DNA from: Candidatus Equicola faecalis
GTDB taxonomy: Bacteria > Bacteroidota > Bacteroidia > Bacteroidales > Bacteroidaceae
Length of the DNA stretch: 64,000 bases
NCBI GenBank assembly: GCA_018065185.1
Contig: JAGHTU010000034.1
Coordinates: forward strand, 1 to 64,000
Reading direction: 5' to 3'
The position numbers were made by a program, and so were the translations under genes. Below, piece after piece: positions 25,549 to 35,343 of this stretch; the first letter of the stretch is position 1; each line of letters starts with the position of its first letter. The notes under the pieces are model-generated. The model worked only from the letters and a program-made list of their open reading frames with translations. It had not been told where the DNA came from and searched no databases.

Positions 25549-26178
25549 TCAATCAGGTAGAGGTACCCCCCCTATAACACGCTGACTATCAGCCTTTTCG
25601 AAGCATTCTATCAACATATCTCCGTTATTTAGTGTTTTAATTATCTTTATGTCATTCACCTTTTTGGTCACTGCCATCGAAGCGGGATTCTCGGGCGAGA
25701 TGCTCTTGAACATCCTCAGCCCCAGCTCCTTTGCCACACGGTTCATTGCGACTCCCATCTCACCGGCAATACCCATCCCACGATGGTCAATGCCCACCAT
25801 ATACCCCTTGAATGCCTTGCCGTTCACGAACGAGCGCATAAAGAAGTAGCCCACAATCTCATCCCCGTCCATAGCCAGAAACGTGAGGAACGACTTGTTG
25901 AGCACCACCTTCCTGACGCCCTTCTCATCGAAATCGTGAGGCTGGAAGAACCTGAAAGCCTCCTTAGGCTGTGCATCGAAGAAAGACTTCATCCGAGCAA
26001 TATCCTCCTTGGAAGCCAGCCTGAGCGAATACCTGCCCGAGCACTCCTCCAGCAGCTCAGGCAATCCCTTTATCGCCCTATGGTGCATCAAGGCAAATGC
26101 CTCCGCATTGCCCCATTCAATGGCATCCCACAGGAACCCGAACTTGTCTTTGACTATATGTGCGATTTCGTAAAGCAT
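25549..26178 (-). CDS. GNAT-like acetyltransferase
   Basis: A 209-aa protein with a GNAT domain in residues about 50-190. Visible parts are YSLRLASKEDIARM, FLTFLAMDGDEIVGYFF, GYMVGIDHRGMGIAGEMG (acetyl-CoA loop) and SPENPASMAVTKKV. The first 48 residues are helical and match no common domain. A G7 tract (25566-25572) lies in the last ten codons (VIGGVPLPD); a slip there would alter only the tail. It lies in the glycan cluster, so a sugar amine is the likely substrate. Confidence 0.82.
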   Translation of the reverse strand: MLYEIAHIVKDKFGFLWDAIEWGNAEAFALMHHRAIKGLPELLEECSGRYSLRLASKEDIARMKSFFDAQPKEAFRFFQPHDFDEKGVRKVVLNKSFLTFLAMDGDEIVGYFFMRSFVNGKAFKGYMVGIDHRGMGIAGEMGVAMNRVAKELGLRMFKSISPENPASMAVTKKVNDIKIIKTLNNGDMLIECFEKADSQRVIGGVPLPD

Positions 26179-26192
26179 AACTGATTATCTTT

Positions 26193-27302
26193 CTATACTC
26201 TATCTTTATTAATCCTATTCAAAGCCAGTGTCCAGAATGAATCCAGGAGGCTTTCGTTATAGACCATCTTGTATTTCCATCTGTTGCGCCACCAGCGGCG
26301 GGTCATGAAGATGCCGTATCTCACTATGTGTCTCTTGCGGTCGGGCACATCGCCTTCTTCTTGCGGGAGGAAGATGTCATCCAACACCCGTTCGGCAAGT
26401 GGCTTATTGATAGTCACGCCTTCGAATGCCGACAAGTCCATACCAAGATGCTCCACACATATAGTCCCTATGACATCATAGAACGGCATCATCTTCTCTT
26501 CACGGAAAACCTTCAGCACATACTGCCAATCTATCTTTGAATGATTGCTACTTATGAAAAGTCCAAAATCAAGTATCTGTCTCAAACAAATCTCGTGAGC
26601 GGCAAAATGTTCTCCAGCGTGCCGCAGCAAGAACAAGGCATTGAATGTGGCACTGGGGAGCAATACGGTTTGCCCTCCCACCGGAAGCTCTTCCTTGGGA
26701 TAATCCTCGGAATCGTTCAGCTGCTGAAGAATCCTCTCGAACTTGCGATTGCTCCTATGCTTTATGTCGTCCAGGAATTTCAGGTGATTCTCAACGATGA
26801 TGCCCTCCATCTGGAATGACGAGTGCTTGTGATATTCCGCCACCACGTCTATTCCTGCAGCACGAAACGCCTCATCACCTGCCGATCCTTGGAATAAGTC
26901 TATATCTCCCAAAGGGCGATGTTCCGGAATCGGATAGACCTGCGAGAGCGCATATCCTTTGAGCAGGATGGGCCTCTGGTTGTGCTCAGACAGTATTCCG
27001 GCAAGGGATTCTATAACCGCCTTATACCTCTGGTAATCATCCTCCGCTTGCATCACCTCCCCGAACCACTCGTACTTCGAGTCTTCAAGCTCCTCAGAAT
27101 CAATTTCGAGCTCAAGGCCCGGGTTTGCCTCATAGAGTTTCTGCAGGCCGTCAACCGCAATGGCGGCAACGCCTTGGTCAAAGGAGAGGTCGACCACCTG
27201 CTGCCAGCAAATCTTTGAAATAGCAGGCAAATCTCGCTTTGCCCCAACCGTTCCAAGTGACGAGCGAAGCAAAAAGAAAAGTATATCCTGGGCTTCCGTC
27301 AT
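26193..27302 (-). CDS. Nucleotidyltransferase-like protein (NTP_transf_5 type)
   Basis: A 369-aa protein with the family pattern PILLKGYALSQVYP and GDIDLF, where the Asp pair is the nucleotidyltransferase metal site. Further blocks AEYHKHSSFQMEGIIVENHLKF, NALFLLRHAGEHF and a C-terminal RRWWRNRWKYKMVY also match this group. Such proteins are common in Bacteroidales and actinobacterial polysaccharide loci, but the substrate is not known. It overlaps nothing and lies one base from the glycosyltransferase downstream. Confidence 0.82.
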   Translation of the reverse strand: MTEAQDILFFLLRSSLGTVGAKRDLPAISKICWQQVVDLSFDQGVAAIAVDGLQKLYEANPGLELEIDSEELEDSKYEWFGEVMQAEDDYQRYKAVIESLAGILSEHNQRPILLKGYALSQVYPIPEHRPLGDIDLFQGSAGDEAFRAAGIDVVAEYHKHSSFQMEGIIVENHLKFLDDIKHRSNRKFERILQQLNDSEDYPKEELPVGGQTVLLPSATFNALFLLRHAGEHFAAHEICLRQILDFGLFISSNHSKIDWQYVLKVFREEKMMPFYDVIGTICVEHLGMDLSAFEGVTINKPLAERVLDDIFLPQEEGDVPDRKRHIVRYGIFMTRRWWRNRWKYKMVYNESLLDSFWTLALNRINKDRV

Positions 27303-27303
27303 A

Positions 27304-28455
27304 CTATTTCAGAATCTTCCTATAAAGTTCCGCCACCTGCGGCCACATCACAGAGAAGTCATACCATTCAAGAACCTTTCTGCGGCCAGCAGTTCCAAGA
27401 CTGCTTCTCAACTTGTTGTCCAACATAAGTTCCATCCCTGCACAAATGCTTTCCGGAGTCAATTCAATATACTCCCCTGTCTCATGCTCAACAATAGAAT
27501 CAACACATCCGTGAGAGCGACTAACCAAAATCGGGACTTCCATAGCCGATGCTTCTATTACGCACATTCCAAAACCTTCCCGATGAGACGGAAAGACAAA
27601 GCAGTCCATCAATATGTAATAGTACGGTATCATTTCTCTGCTCACTCTTCCGGTCAACACGATATCCACTGACTCCTGCATCTTCTTTTTGGTCTCCTCC
27701 GGCAAGATATCCCTTTCGTCAAAAGGTCCTACCAGCAGCAGTCGGGCCGTCAAGCCAGGGTTCCGTTTTTTGAACATTTCGAACCCATCGATCAATTCCG
27801 GAGTGCCCTTGTCTTTGCAGAACCTGCCACAGAATCCGAATACAATGTCCGCATCATTCAACCCAAGGCGTGTCCGCTCCTGGTCGAGACGTTCCGCACT
27901 TAGCCGCTCCAGATTGAATATATTCTGAGCATCTATGCCGCCACAAGTTCCCTTGCCAATAACATATTGTTTCTCTGCCCCATTTATACCATCTTTCACA
28001 CACTTGGCTCCCAATGATGGTGACACGTTGACAATGCCTGTCGCCAAAGTACTGACAAACTTTTCCTCCGCAATGAAGATTGACTTCTTAAGTCCTTCCA
28101 TTGTGGAATAGATAATACCATGTCTATAGTAGATTCGATTCTTTACTCCTGCCATCTTGGCTGCAATCATTGCAACCAACGCCCCAACCGGTGTATGTCC
28201 GAATACAGCGTCCGGCTTCTCCGCCTTGATTATTTTCCTGATGGAAGAAATGGATTTCAATACCGCCAGCGGAGAGATACTTCTGGGAATATCCACCGGA
28301 AAATACTTGATTCCATTCCTCTCGGCAAATTCTTCAACACCATCTTCCGGCTTGGCGGCCAAGAGTATTTCATAGCCTTGTTCCGAAAGATAGCGGAATT
28401 GACCGTCAAAAAAATATGATGTACGGGCGAGCGTAAAAACGTGTAGGGCTTTCAT
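27304..28455 (-). CDS. Glycosyltransferase family 4-like
   Basis: A 383-aa GT-B glycosyltransferase. Typical motifs are FGFCGRFCKDKGTPELIDGF (donor site), LLVGPFDERDI, VFPSHREGFGMCVIEASAM with the E-x7-E region, and VEHETGEYIELTPE. The start ATG at 28455 is one base after the acyltransferase stop; the frame reaches 10 codons further up into that gene but the family begins MKALHVFTLART. It adds one sugar of the repeat unit on the cytoplasmic side. Confidence 0.9.
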   Translation of the reverse strand: MKALHVFTLARTSYFFDGQFRYLSEQGYEILLAAKPEDGVEEFAERNGIKYFPVDIPRSISPLAVLKSISSIRKIIKAEKPDAVFGHTPVGALVAMIAAKMAGVKNRIYYRHGIIYSTMEGLKKSIFIAEEKFVSTLATGIVNVSPSLGAKCVKDGINGAEKQYVIGKGTCGGIDAQNIFNLERLSAERLDQERTRLGLNDADIVFGFCGRFCKDKGTPELIDGFEMFKKRNPGLTARLLLVGPFDERDILPEETKKKMQESVDIVLTGRVSREMIPYYYILMDCFVFPSHREGFGMCVIEASAMEVPILVSRSHGCVDSIVEHETGEYIELTPESICAGMELMLDNKLRSSLGTAGRRKVLEWYDFSVMWPQVAELYRKILK

Positions 28456-28456
28456 T

Positions 28457-29503
28457 TCAAATAGTATGTTCTTGATTATTTGCAATGAACTTCTTGTTCA
28501 ACTTAGCAACAATCTTTTCATTCAATGGGGAACAAATATAGATTCTGAGTTTATCAACAAAAATGCAACACATATAAAATACCACAACTGTCGCGACCAA
28601 TAGCAAGCCGGCAGGTATCGGAGCAAAAGTGTCGTAAATATAATGACATGCTCCGAACAAAACTTTTCCGCCAACTGTCTGGGAATGTATTAGATAAACC
28701 GAAAGTACTGATGCGCTTATCCAGTTTATCCACTTGTTTTGAATCTTCCAAGTCATTACCCAGTGGAAAAAAGTGACTGAAGCCAGTAACACCATCGGTG
28801 AATTGTATCTGAAAGAAAACAGAATAGCCATTGGAGTAAACCCAACTTTTATGGCATGCATCATTGTGCATAAAACACAGATTGCCAACCATTTATACCC
28901 CCCCCCAGTTTGTAGAGCTTTAATTGGCTTTTCTGATATGAAGCAGCCAATGTAATAGAGGACTATAAAATGAATAACATGATATCCGCTCACGCTGACC
29001 TCGGCACTTTGATGCATATATCCAAGATAAACGTCAAGAATGAGCATCATCATCAACATGGGTGTCTTCTTGGAGTCTGGCAGATTATCATATCCTGCAT
29101 TAAGCAATGGCGCGATAAGGTATAATCCAAAATAGGCAACGATAAACCACATTCCACTCTCACTTAATGCAAAGACGCTTCTCTTCAACGCATCCATCCA
29201 AGTTACCTCGTGTAACACAAGACCTATTGCAGAGAACGTTATTGCATAGAATGCACATTGCGTAAAGAGATTAACAAAGCCTTTCCAACTCTGCTCGATA
29301 CGGAAATATCCACTTATCAGGACGAAGCAGTTAACCGCAATTATTGACATGCTCATAAGAAAAACCTGAAAGTGATGAGCAGGATAATTCACGGCTATAT
29401 TCAAATCCGCATACAAAGATTGTAGGACATGATTGCATAATACCCCAAGCATACAAAGTATACGAAGGAGTTCAAAATTGGATTGTCTTTCTTTTGATGC
29501 CAT
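28457..29503 (-). CDS. Acyltransferase family 3 protein with poly-G tract
   Basis: A 348-aa membrane O-acyltransferase. About ten membrane helices, with ERQSNFELLRILCMLGVLCNH at the N-terminus, where R and the His near residue 20 match the family's R-x10-H feature. Such enzymes acetylate sugars of surface polysaccharides. A G9 tract (C9 at 28898-28906) lies in the middle, encoding QTGGGYKW; it is in frame now, so the gene is ON. Slippage by one base would cut the protein in half. It overlaps the downstream end of glycosyltransferase 29503 by one base (TAATG). Confidence 0.87.
   Translation of the reverse strand: MASKERQSNFELLRILCMLGVLCNHVLQSLYADLNIAVNYPAHHFQVFLMSMSIIAVNCFVLISGYFRIEQSWKGFVNLFTQCAFYAITFSAIGLVLHEVTWMDALKRSVFALSESGMWFIVAYFGLYLIAPLLNAGYDNLPDSKKTPMLMMMLILDVYLGYMHQSAEVSVSGYHVIHFIVLYYIGCFISEKPIKALQTGGGYKWLAICVLCTMMHAIKVGFTPMAILFSFRYNSPMVLLASVTFFHWVMTWKIQNKWINWISASVLSVYLIHSQTVGGKVLFGACHYIYDTFAPIPAGLLLVATVVVFYMCCIFVDKLRIYICSPLNEKIVAKLNKKFIANNQEHTI
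28898..28906. repeat. Poly-C/G9 tract in the acyltransferase gene
   Basis: Nine identical bases within codons for three glycines. The frame is intact with nine. Confidence 0.9.
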
Positions 29504-30441
29504 TATCTTAGTTTTGAAGCTAATTTACTTGTTACTATCGGAAAGAGATGAAATAAGCAAAAAAGTATTTTAAAAGAAGTTGGAATATACATAGATGAGG
29601 ATATCACAGCAAAACTCTCATCAAAGCGAGCTTTTACAAATTTTCTTTCTTCATCTGAAAGATTTGGATTGTTATATATCAACACCATTGACTTGCAAAA
29701 CTGCATGCGAGAGCAATGTTCCAGGTCTTTTTCCTTAGTTCTGATAAAAAATTTGATGCGCTCTTCATAAGCTTCAAGAAAATCCCAATTAGGTTTCTTT
29801 GCATGCATTGACATAGTACTTTGCTGGTTATCCACATAGTAATAAAGTGGCACATTTGTTACTCCGATTGTATTAGCAGCATAATACCACTTCCATGTTG
29901 TGAAATCATCCTCGAAAAACTTATCCTCTGTCATAAGTCGTCCGTCAAAGATGTGTCGTTTATATAGTTTTCCCCAAACCACAATCTTTGCCACCTGATT
30001 CAAGAAAATGCTATGATTGTCATACATCGTAATCTTCTCCACCAACTTAACTTCGGGAAATTTTGCAGCAACACCTCTAAGGAAACCACATTGAGCAATA
30101 TCAACCTGCTTAGTCATAATGACACTGAGCATCACCTTCAGAAAATCCTTGTGCAGATAATCATCTCCATCCAAAAATGTGATGTATTCACCTCGTGCAA
30201 TACGCAGAGCTGCGTTACGAGCCTTTGCCACACGCCCGTTTTCTTTGTGTATGACTACGATTCGGCCGTTATGACGAGCATACTCGTCACAAATATAGGG
30301 GCACCTGTCCGGACTACCATCATCCACAAGTATGAGTTCCCAATTGGAGTATGTCTGATTAATTACGCTCTCTATGCAATTGGATAGGTATTTCTCAACC
30401 TTATAGACGGGTACTATTACGGAAACTAAAGGTTCTGTCAT
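29503..30441 (-). CDS. Glycosyltransferase family 2
   Basis: A 312-aa GT-A glycosyltransferase. It shows VSVIVPVYKVEKYLSNCIES, ILVDDGSPDRCP (nucleotide-binding Asp), ARNAALRIARGEYITFLDGDDYLH (the D-x-D metal site) and FFEDDFTTW. It joins one sugar of the repeat unit. The start overlaps the stop of the gene upstream by four bases (ATGA) and its stop touches the acyltransferase start, so all three are tightly coupled. Confidence 0.93.
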   Translation of the reverse strand: MTEPLVSVIVPVYKVEKYLSNCIESVINQTYSNWELILVDDGSPDRCPYICDEYARHNGRIVVIHKENGRVAKARNAALRIARGEYITFLDGDDYLHKDFLKVMLSVIMTKQVDIAQCGFLRGVAAKFPEVKLVEKITMYDNHSIFLNQVAKIVVWGKLYKRHIFDGRLMTEDKFFEDDFTTWKWYYAANTIGVTNVPLYYYVDNQQSTMSMHAKKPNWDFLEAYEERIKFFIRTKEKDLEHCSRMQFCKSMVLIYNNPNLSDEERKFVKARFDESFAVISSSMYIPTSFKILFCLFHLFPIVTSKLASKLR

Positions 30442-31736
30442 TTGATTATATATTTTTCAAATGTAGTTTTTAACTGATTTTGTATTCTATCTCGTGAATG
30501 GTTCTTTTTTCCACATTCGTATGCCTTCTTAGCATACTCTCGTAGAACGTCAGGATCATCAACTATTCTTTGCAGTTGTCGCAGAATCTTGTCATACGAA
30601 TCAATACAGATTGCAGCATCGAACTCTTTCAAATACTGATAACCGGTATGCTGATTCCAGCATATAGCCATTATTGCACAAGAGGATGCCATAAGATCAA
30701 TAATCTTAGTAGAGAAGGAAACACGTGTTGCATACTTGTATTTTTTGTCAAACGACTCAACATGAAGGGCAATATCCGCTTCTTTGTAAATGCGAGCCAA
30801 CTCCGAACCTAGGACAGAACCCTTTACATAAATATGATTCTCTTCACAAAGCGACTTCCCCTGTTCCTTTGTGAGCTGTTCTGGCGTATAGATATCAAGT
30901 ATCATCTTGACGCTATTCTTGTTTATCTCATGCAAAGCCTCACCTATAGCAGCCAACGACTTCCAGCGATTGCAATATAATTTTCCGGCATACACCAAAC
31001 GAATAGGTCTGCCCACCGGTTTCGATTCAAAGTTTTCAGGGAAAACGCCACACTTATAAAGCGTGCCAGTTTTTATTCCGTATTCAGCGGTATATTCCTT
31101 TGCCTGATCCTTTGAGAACATCAAATACTCCTTGTAGATAGGCATCGTCTTCTTCAATGCCCTGTGGCAATACCAACGCCTCAACCAGTAAAGAGGAGAA
31201 TAGTTTACTTCTGTGTATGAAGCTTCATCATCCGCTGTGAATGCAATGAATGGGGCATTTGTCATCGTGTGTACCAGCCGCTCAAGTCTCAGAAGTTTAG
31301 GAGTTGCAAGTCTGGGGCAATAGACGACATCCGGGCTGAAATCATCTATGAATTTCTTCAATGCCACCTTATCATATCTGCCAAATCCCCAAATTGCATC
31401 ACGCAACATTACAACCGGGGTGTGAATCAGCAAAGAGAGTTTTTTCATCTTCCCATATATCCCTTGCCTCTGCAGATTCACTTTGGATGCTTCTTGATTT
31501 ATTCCATCAGAAGGAATAGAAACAGTACTTCCTGCCTTATGCTTTGAATATATGCTTTTAAGCATTTGGCTATCCGTAATTCGAAAATATCTGGAACAGA
31601 TTCCATTATTTGGCAACCCCGGACTACAATAGATTTGAGCGAAATCAGCATCAAAACCTTGAAACCAATTCGTCAGGACGTTATTGCCGTAAACATAATC
31701 GTTCCATTCTTCGTCTGTGATGAGGAGAATTTTCAT
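30438..31736 (-). CDS. Glycosyltransferase, GT4-like, divergent
   Basis: A 432-aa protein. N-terminal MKILLITDEEWNDYVYGNNVLTNW and the later PIRLVYAGKLYCNRWKSL, YTPEQLTKEQGKSL, HVESFDKKYKYATRVSFSTKIIDL and CWNQHTGYQYL resemble the GT-B fold, with K and E in the donor site. I chose the ATG at 31736 because the 11 codons above it read as an upstream tail. The sugar is unknown. It lies 32 bp after the next glycosyltransferase. Confidence 0.75.
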   Translation of the reverse strand: MKILLITDEEWNDYVYGNNVLTNWFQGFDADFAQIYCSPGLPNNGICSRYFRITDSQMLKSIYSKHKAGSTVSIPSDGINQEASKVNLQRQGIYGKMKKLSLLIHTPVVMLRDAIWGFGRYDKVALKKFIDDFSPDVVYCPRLATPKLLRLERLVHTMTNAPFIAFTADDEASYTEVNYSPLYWLRRWYCHRALKKTMPIYKEYLMFSKDQAKEYTAEYGIKTGTLYKCGVFPENFESKPVGRPIRLVYAGKLYCNRWKSLAAIGEALHEINKNSVKMILDIYTPEQLTKEQGKSLCEENHIYVKGSVLGSELARIYKEADIALHVESFDKKYKYATRVSFSTKIIDLMASSCAIMAICWNQHTGYQYLKEFDAAICIDSYDKILRQLQRIVDDPDVLREYAKKAYECGKKNHSRDRIQNQLKTTFEKYIIK

Positions 31737-31768
31737 AAAAGAAGAATTATTCTGTAGCCGCAATAACA

Positions 31769-32758
31769 TTAGTGGCGTCTCAATGGTTTAATGCATTTAT
31801 TATAAAAAGTACTAAAATACCTTAGAAGAAGTGCCTTTAGAAATACTTTTATCCATAGTTTATTATGTAATACTCTTTCCTTATAGAAAACTTTATCATT
31901 CATTACTGAGTATTCAATTTTGGGCATATACTTAATTGAATTTATGTCAATGTCATGCATGTTCAATTCGGAGTATAGAACCGAAGAGGAATCCTTGACA
32001 CTACGTCTATCTGTATTTGCCCCGTAATCTAACCCAATATTTTTAACCATATTCTCATTGGGATAAATAGTCAACATATCATTTCTGTGAACCAAAAAAT
32101 TCATTTGGGTATCGTATGTATTCTGCCTATGTCCTGTCTTTACGCTATTAACATAACCTTTGAATATGATTTCTGAAAGTAGTTTTTGTTTTTTCGAAAA
32201 GAAAGAATTCTTATAAATTGCTTCCTTTCTTGCATTTGCATAACCAATCATATCATAATCATATAATCGATATACGCGCTTCCACGTTCCCATAAAATAT
32301 GTTGCAGATGGAAATCTTGAAACAAAGTAAGAGTATTCTCCGAACTTCGGCCCATAATTTACAGCTCCCACATACGCTATCCGTTCTTCATCTTTATATT
32401 TTTCAAGCATAGCTTCGACGAAATAAAAAGCAGAAATTGATGCCAATCCATCATCTTCGACAAAGATCATTCTATCCTCAAACTGGAAAAACCAATCCCA
32501 AGCTGTTTTTCCAGATAGCGTACAACCTAGATTTTTTTCCTGAATGAGATAGTGTGTTTCACAAGGCCAATCTACATTCTTGACGATTTTTTTTACCTTA
32601 TTACAATTCTCCACATCGTCAGGCCTGCTTTCACGAGGCGCGTCTATAGCCACATAAAGCTTTGTTGGAGCAGCTTTCCGAATGGCAGCGAATGTTTGTT
32701 CCGTTTTTTCGGGTCTATTAAAGACTAGAAATAACACAGGTGTTTGTATTTGTTTCAT
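31769..32758 (-). CDS. Glycosyltransferase-like protein (HlpA/GNT-I-like)
   Basis: A 329-aa protein. TPVLFLVFNRPEKTEQTF, LYVAIDAPRES, EKNLGCTLSGKTAWDWFF and MIFVEDDGLAS (E-D-D, the metal-binding acid triplet) match a group often annotated as HlpA-like, and related to GNT-I-like transferases. The later part, TYFMGTWKRVY and DTQMNFLVHRNDM, has the family's W and D. It probably adds a sugar. A 168-bp AT-rich gap to the Wzy gene has no visible gene. Confidence 0.75.
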   Translation of the reverse strand: MKQIQTPVLFLVFNRPEKTEQTFAAIRKAAPTKLYVAIDAPRESRPDDVENCNKVKKIVKNVDWPCETHYLIQEKNLGCTLSGKTAWDWFFQFEDRMIFVEDDGLASISAFYFVEAMLEKYKDEERIAYVGAVNYGPKFGEYSYFVSRFPSATYFMGTWKRVYRLYDYDMIGYANARKEAIYKNSFFSKKQKLLSEIIFKGYVNSVKTGHRQNTYDTQMNFLVHRNDMLTIYPNENMVKNIGLDYGANTDRRSVKDSSSVLYSELNMHDIDINSIKYMPKIEYSVMNDKVFYKERVLHNKLWIKVFLKALLLRYFSTFYNKCIKPLRRH

Positions 32759-32926
32759 TGTGCATACTTATAATGTCTGGATAAATATCCAAGACGATTT
32801 AACAAAATAAACTTTTATTAGTTATGAGACATTCTTTTGATTGAAAGTAGAATTACATCAACCTTCCGGGGAAAAGTGTCATAATACAACTTTCATTATG
32901 GCAAAATACTAACAAACGACACATAT

Positions 32927-34192
32927 TCATTGCTTTTGTTTTATATAACTGTTACATGATAATATTATACATGGCGAAATTACACCCCAAAAGAACCATC
33001 CTTCTTGTCCGAAAGCAGATTTTTGGTATAATAGCAAGAGTGTTAATAGAAATGTAATGATATAATAGAATCTTGTCTTTTCATCTAATACCCATTTTTT
33101 CCATATATCAAAAACTGAAAATATAATCATTATAAAAGGTAACCCGCCAAATAATCCCATTCCACCAAGTCGATCCATAATTGAAGAATGCCCACCAACT
33201 TTTACATCCGCATCATACAAAGCCTGACTGGCATCGGAATAATATTGTCCTTTTTCGGAAGAAACTCCAAATATTGGATTTTGAAAAAAAGAGTTTATGG
33301 ACTTCGTATGCAAGCCTTGCCTTCCTGAAATGCTACCACCAGACGCATCACCTTTGTAAAAAAGATTCTCAAAATCATAAACTTTTGTTTCAACAGCAGT
33401 TCCTTGAAAAAAATTCTCAGAGAAATGAAATATCCCTCCCATTATACTGGTAGAACTTACAATAATCAGTAGTAATCCAATACAAATGAATCTAGCCCAT
33501 CTTTTTTGAGGATTTTGGTGATAAGACGCCATCGCAATAAAAGATAGAAACAGCATAATGATGCAAGTAGTTATATAGCATCTAATGATAATATAACTAA
33601 ACAATAGTATTACACACCACCATAATACTTTCTTCCATCTGGTAAAAAGATGTTTAGTAAAAAGCATAGCAGGCATAAGGAGAACATAAGTGTGCATAAG
33701 TGTATAACTGGGCAAGCCTATGCGTCCATGGTAAATGCTACTGTCAAAAAAATTATCCCTCAAAAGATCTGTGGAAACATATAAAGTCGGAAGAACATAC
33801 ACGAAAGAGACTATTAATGAAATAATCGCTGTAAGTGCAATAGTTTTCAGATATTTAACATCCCCAAGGTACTGTAATATAGAAATAATATATAAAGAAG
33901 GTAAAATAAAGGCACTTTCAATAACCAATTGTTTAGGATCGGATACCGTTCCTATTCCAAGTGCTAGTTTCTTCCCAATTAATACATAAAAACCTAATAC
34001 AACGAAGTAAATAAAAAACCAACGAATTGCCTTTGTCGCAAATAATTGGTTCGGATACATCGCAATACAAAATAGTGCAGTAATTATACTAACAACGTGA
34101 ATAGGTATATGTGTTAAATCGGCAACTAAAGGCGATGTAAGATATACAGCGTAAAAACACGCCAATATCAAGAACAGTTTATCTTTTTTCAT
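32927..34192 (-). CDS. wzy: O-antigen polymerase (Wzy-like)
   Basis: A 421-aa membrane protein with about eleven hydrophobic segments and one long periplasmic loop (about residues 240-320, with GGSISGRQGLHTKSINSFFQNPIFG). The R-x(n)-F-x-N-P-x-x-G pattern in that loop is the feature of Wzy/O-antigen ligase family members. It joins repeat units in the periplasm. Because Wzx is present too (41089-42615), the locus uses the Wzx/Wzy pathway. Sequence conservation in this family is low, so the call rests on topology and context. Confidence 0.78.
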   Translation of the reverse strand: MKKDKLFLILACFYAVYLTSPLVADLTHIPIHVVSIITALFCIAMYPNQLFATKAIRWFFIYFVVLGFYVLIGKKLALGIGTVSDPKQLVIESAFILPSLYIISILQYLGDVKYLKTIALTAIISLIVSFVYVLPTLYVSTDLLRDNFFDSSIYHGRIGLPSYTLMHTYVLLMPAMLFTKHLFTRWKKVLWWCVILLFSYIIIRCYITTCIIMLFLSFIAMASYHQNPQKRWARFICIGLLLIIVSSTSIMGGIFHFSENFFQGTAVETKVYDFENLFYKGDASGGSISGRQGLHTKSINSFFQNPIFGVSSEKGQYYSDASQALYDADVKVGGHSSIMDRLGGMGLFGGLPFIMIIFSVFDIWKKWVLDEKTRFYYIITFLLTLLLLYQKSAFGQEGWFFWGVISPCIILSCNSYIKQKQ

Positions 34193-34198
34193 TAGCCA

Positions 34199-35329
34199 TT
34201 ATTTGCTTTGAACCAATGGTGATGGCTCAAACAAATTTTTTATCTTAATAATCCAGTCAACCACTGATTTAATGTTTTTATAATCGTCATAGCCCTTCAA
34301 TGGCATATCAAAATATGATTGCAACTCCTCTTCTGAAATTTCTAATTTTGCTGCAATTTGAGAAAAAATTTCTTTGCCCTCTTCTTCTGACAATGAAGGA
34401 TGCGATAATTCTTCTAAGGCCTGTTCTCTTGTCATCTGTCCGGTAACAACTAAGCTTGATAACTGAGCAATCCGGATATCTGCACCAAAACGTTTTGGAC
34501 ACCAGTATCCCTCAATAAATTTAGTCATCAAAGACTCAAAATGCTTTTGCCTATATGGCTCCCATCCATATTCATTAACAAGAAGTTTAGTTGCAATATC
34601 TTTTGAATAAGGTATGTAATCAAGTGGTTTGAAACATTTAGGCCCAATATGGAACAACTTACTAAATAACTTTCTGGTATAAGACGGAAGAAAAGGATAT
34701 CCTTTCATGTCAACGGTTCCAAACTTCTTTAAAATATCTTTCATGAAAACGACATCATTACCACCATAACACCAAGCCTTCGGGTTTGTAACGACCTCTG
34801 TTGCAATATTTCCACCGTTTAATAGATATTTAATTCTATATTTTTTTGCATATACTCCTACATATGTTGAGAATGCTACGTCTTGTGGTGTGTCAAGGGC
34901 AGCGACACCAGCTTTAAACAGAGCTAACTGAAAATTTCGTTCTTGCTCCCAATTTATTTTTTGAACAAGTAAATTGACCCCCAATTTATCAACCAACTTC
35001 TTGATATTATCTTGCGCAACTGGTAAATCCCAACCAGAATCCACATGAAGAACTAGAGGTCTTAATCCCCATTCCCTTACTGCCATATGAAGCATATAAG
35101 AACTATCAAAACCTCCGCTGAGTCCAATAATACAGTCATACTCTTTTCCCTTTCCAGCTCTTTTTATTTTTTGAATCATAGCGTTGAGCTCATTTTCACG
35201 CCCCTTACCATAGTTCCACATTGGAACTATCCTTGATTCAAACTCATTGCATCTTGTACAAATACCTTTTTCATCAAACTTCAGATCTGGATCTGATGTG
35301 TCCATGACACAGTGATTACATCTTTTCAT
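34199..35329 (-). CDS. N-acetyl sugar amidotransferase (WbpG-like)
   Basis: A 376-aa PP-loop amidotransferase. It begins RCNHCVMDTSDPDLKF and ICTRCNEF, two C-x2-C pairs that bind zinc, and then has IIGLSGGFDSSYMLH, the ATP-pyrophosphatase loop. The family makes an acetamidino group on sugars such as 2,3-diacetamidino-mannuronic or legionaminic acid derivatives, using ammonia from HisH/HisF-like partners. No such partner genes are in this window, so the ammonia source is unclear. It follows the Wzy gene by six bases. Confidence 0.88.
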   Translation of the reverse strand: MKRCNHCVMDTSDPDLKFDEKGICTRCNEFESRIVPMWNYGKGRENELNAMIQKIKRAGKGKEYDCIIGLSGGFDSSYMLHMAVREWGLRPLVLHVDSGWDLPVAQDNIKKLVDKLGVNLLVQKINWEQERNFQLALFKAGVAALDTPQDVAFSTYVGVYAKKYRIKYLLNGGNIATEVVTNPKAWCYGGNDVVFMKDILKKFGTVDMKGYPFLPSYTRKLFSKLFHIGPKCFKPLDYIPYSKDIATKLLVNEYGWEPYRQKHFESLMTKFIEGYWCPKRFGADIRIAQLSSLVVTGQMTREQALEELSHPSLSEEEGKEIFSQIAAKLEISEEELQSYFDMPLKGYDDYKNIKSVVDWIIKIKNLFEPSPLVQSK

Positions 35330-35343
35330 AATATATGTATTAA

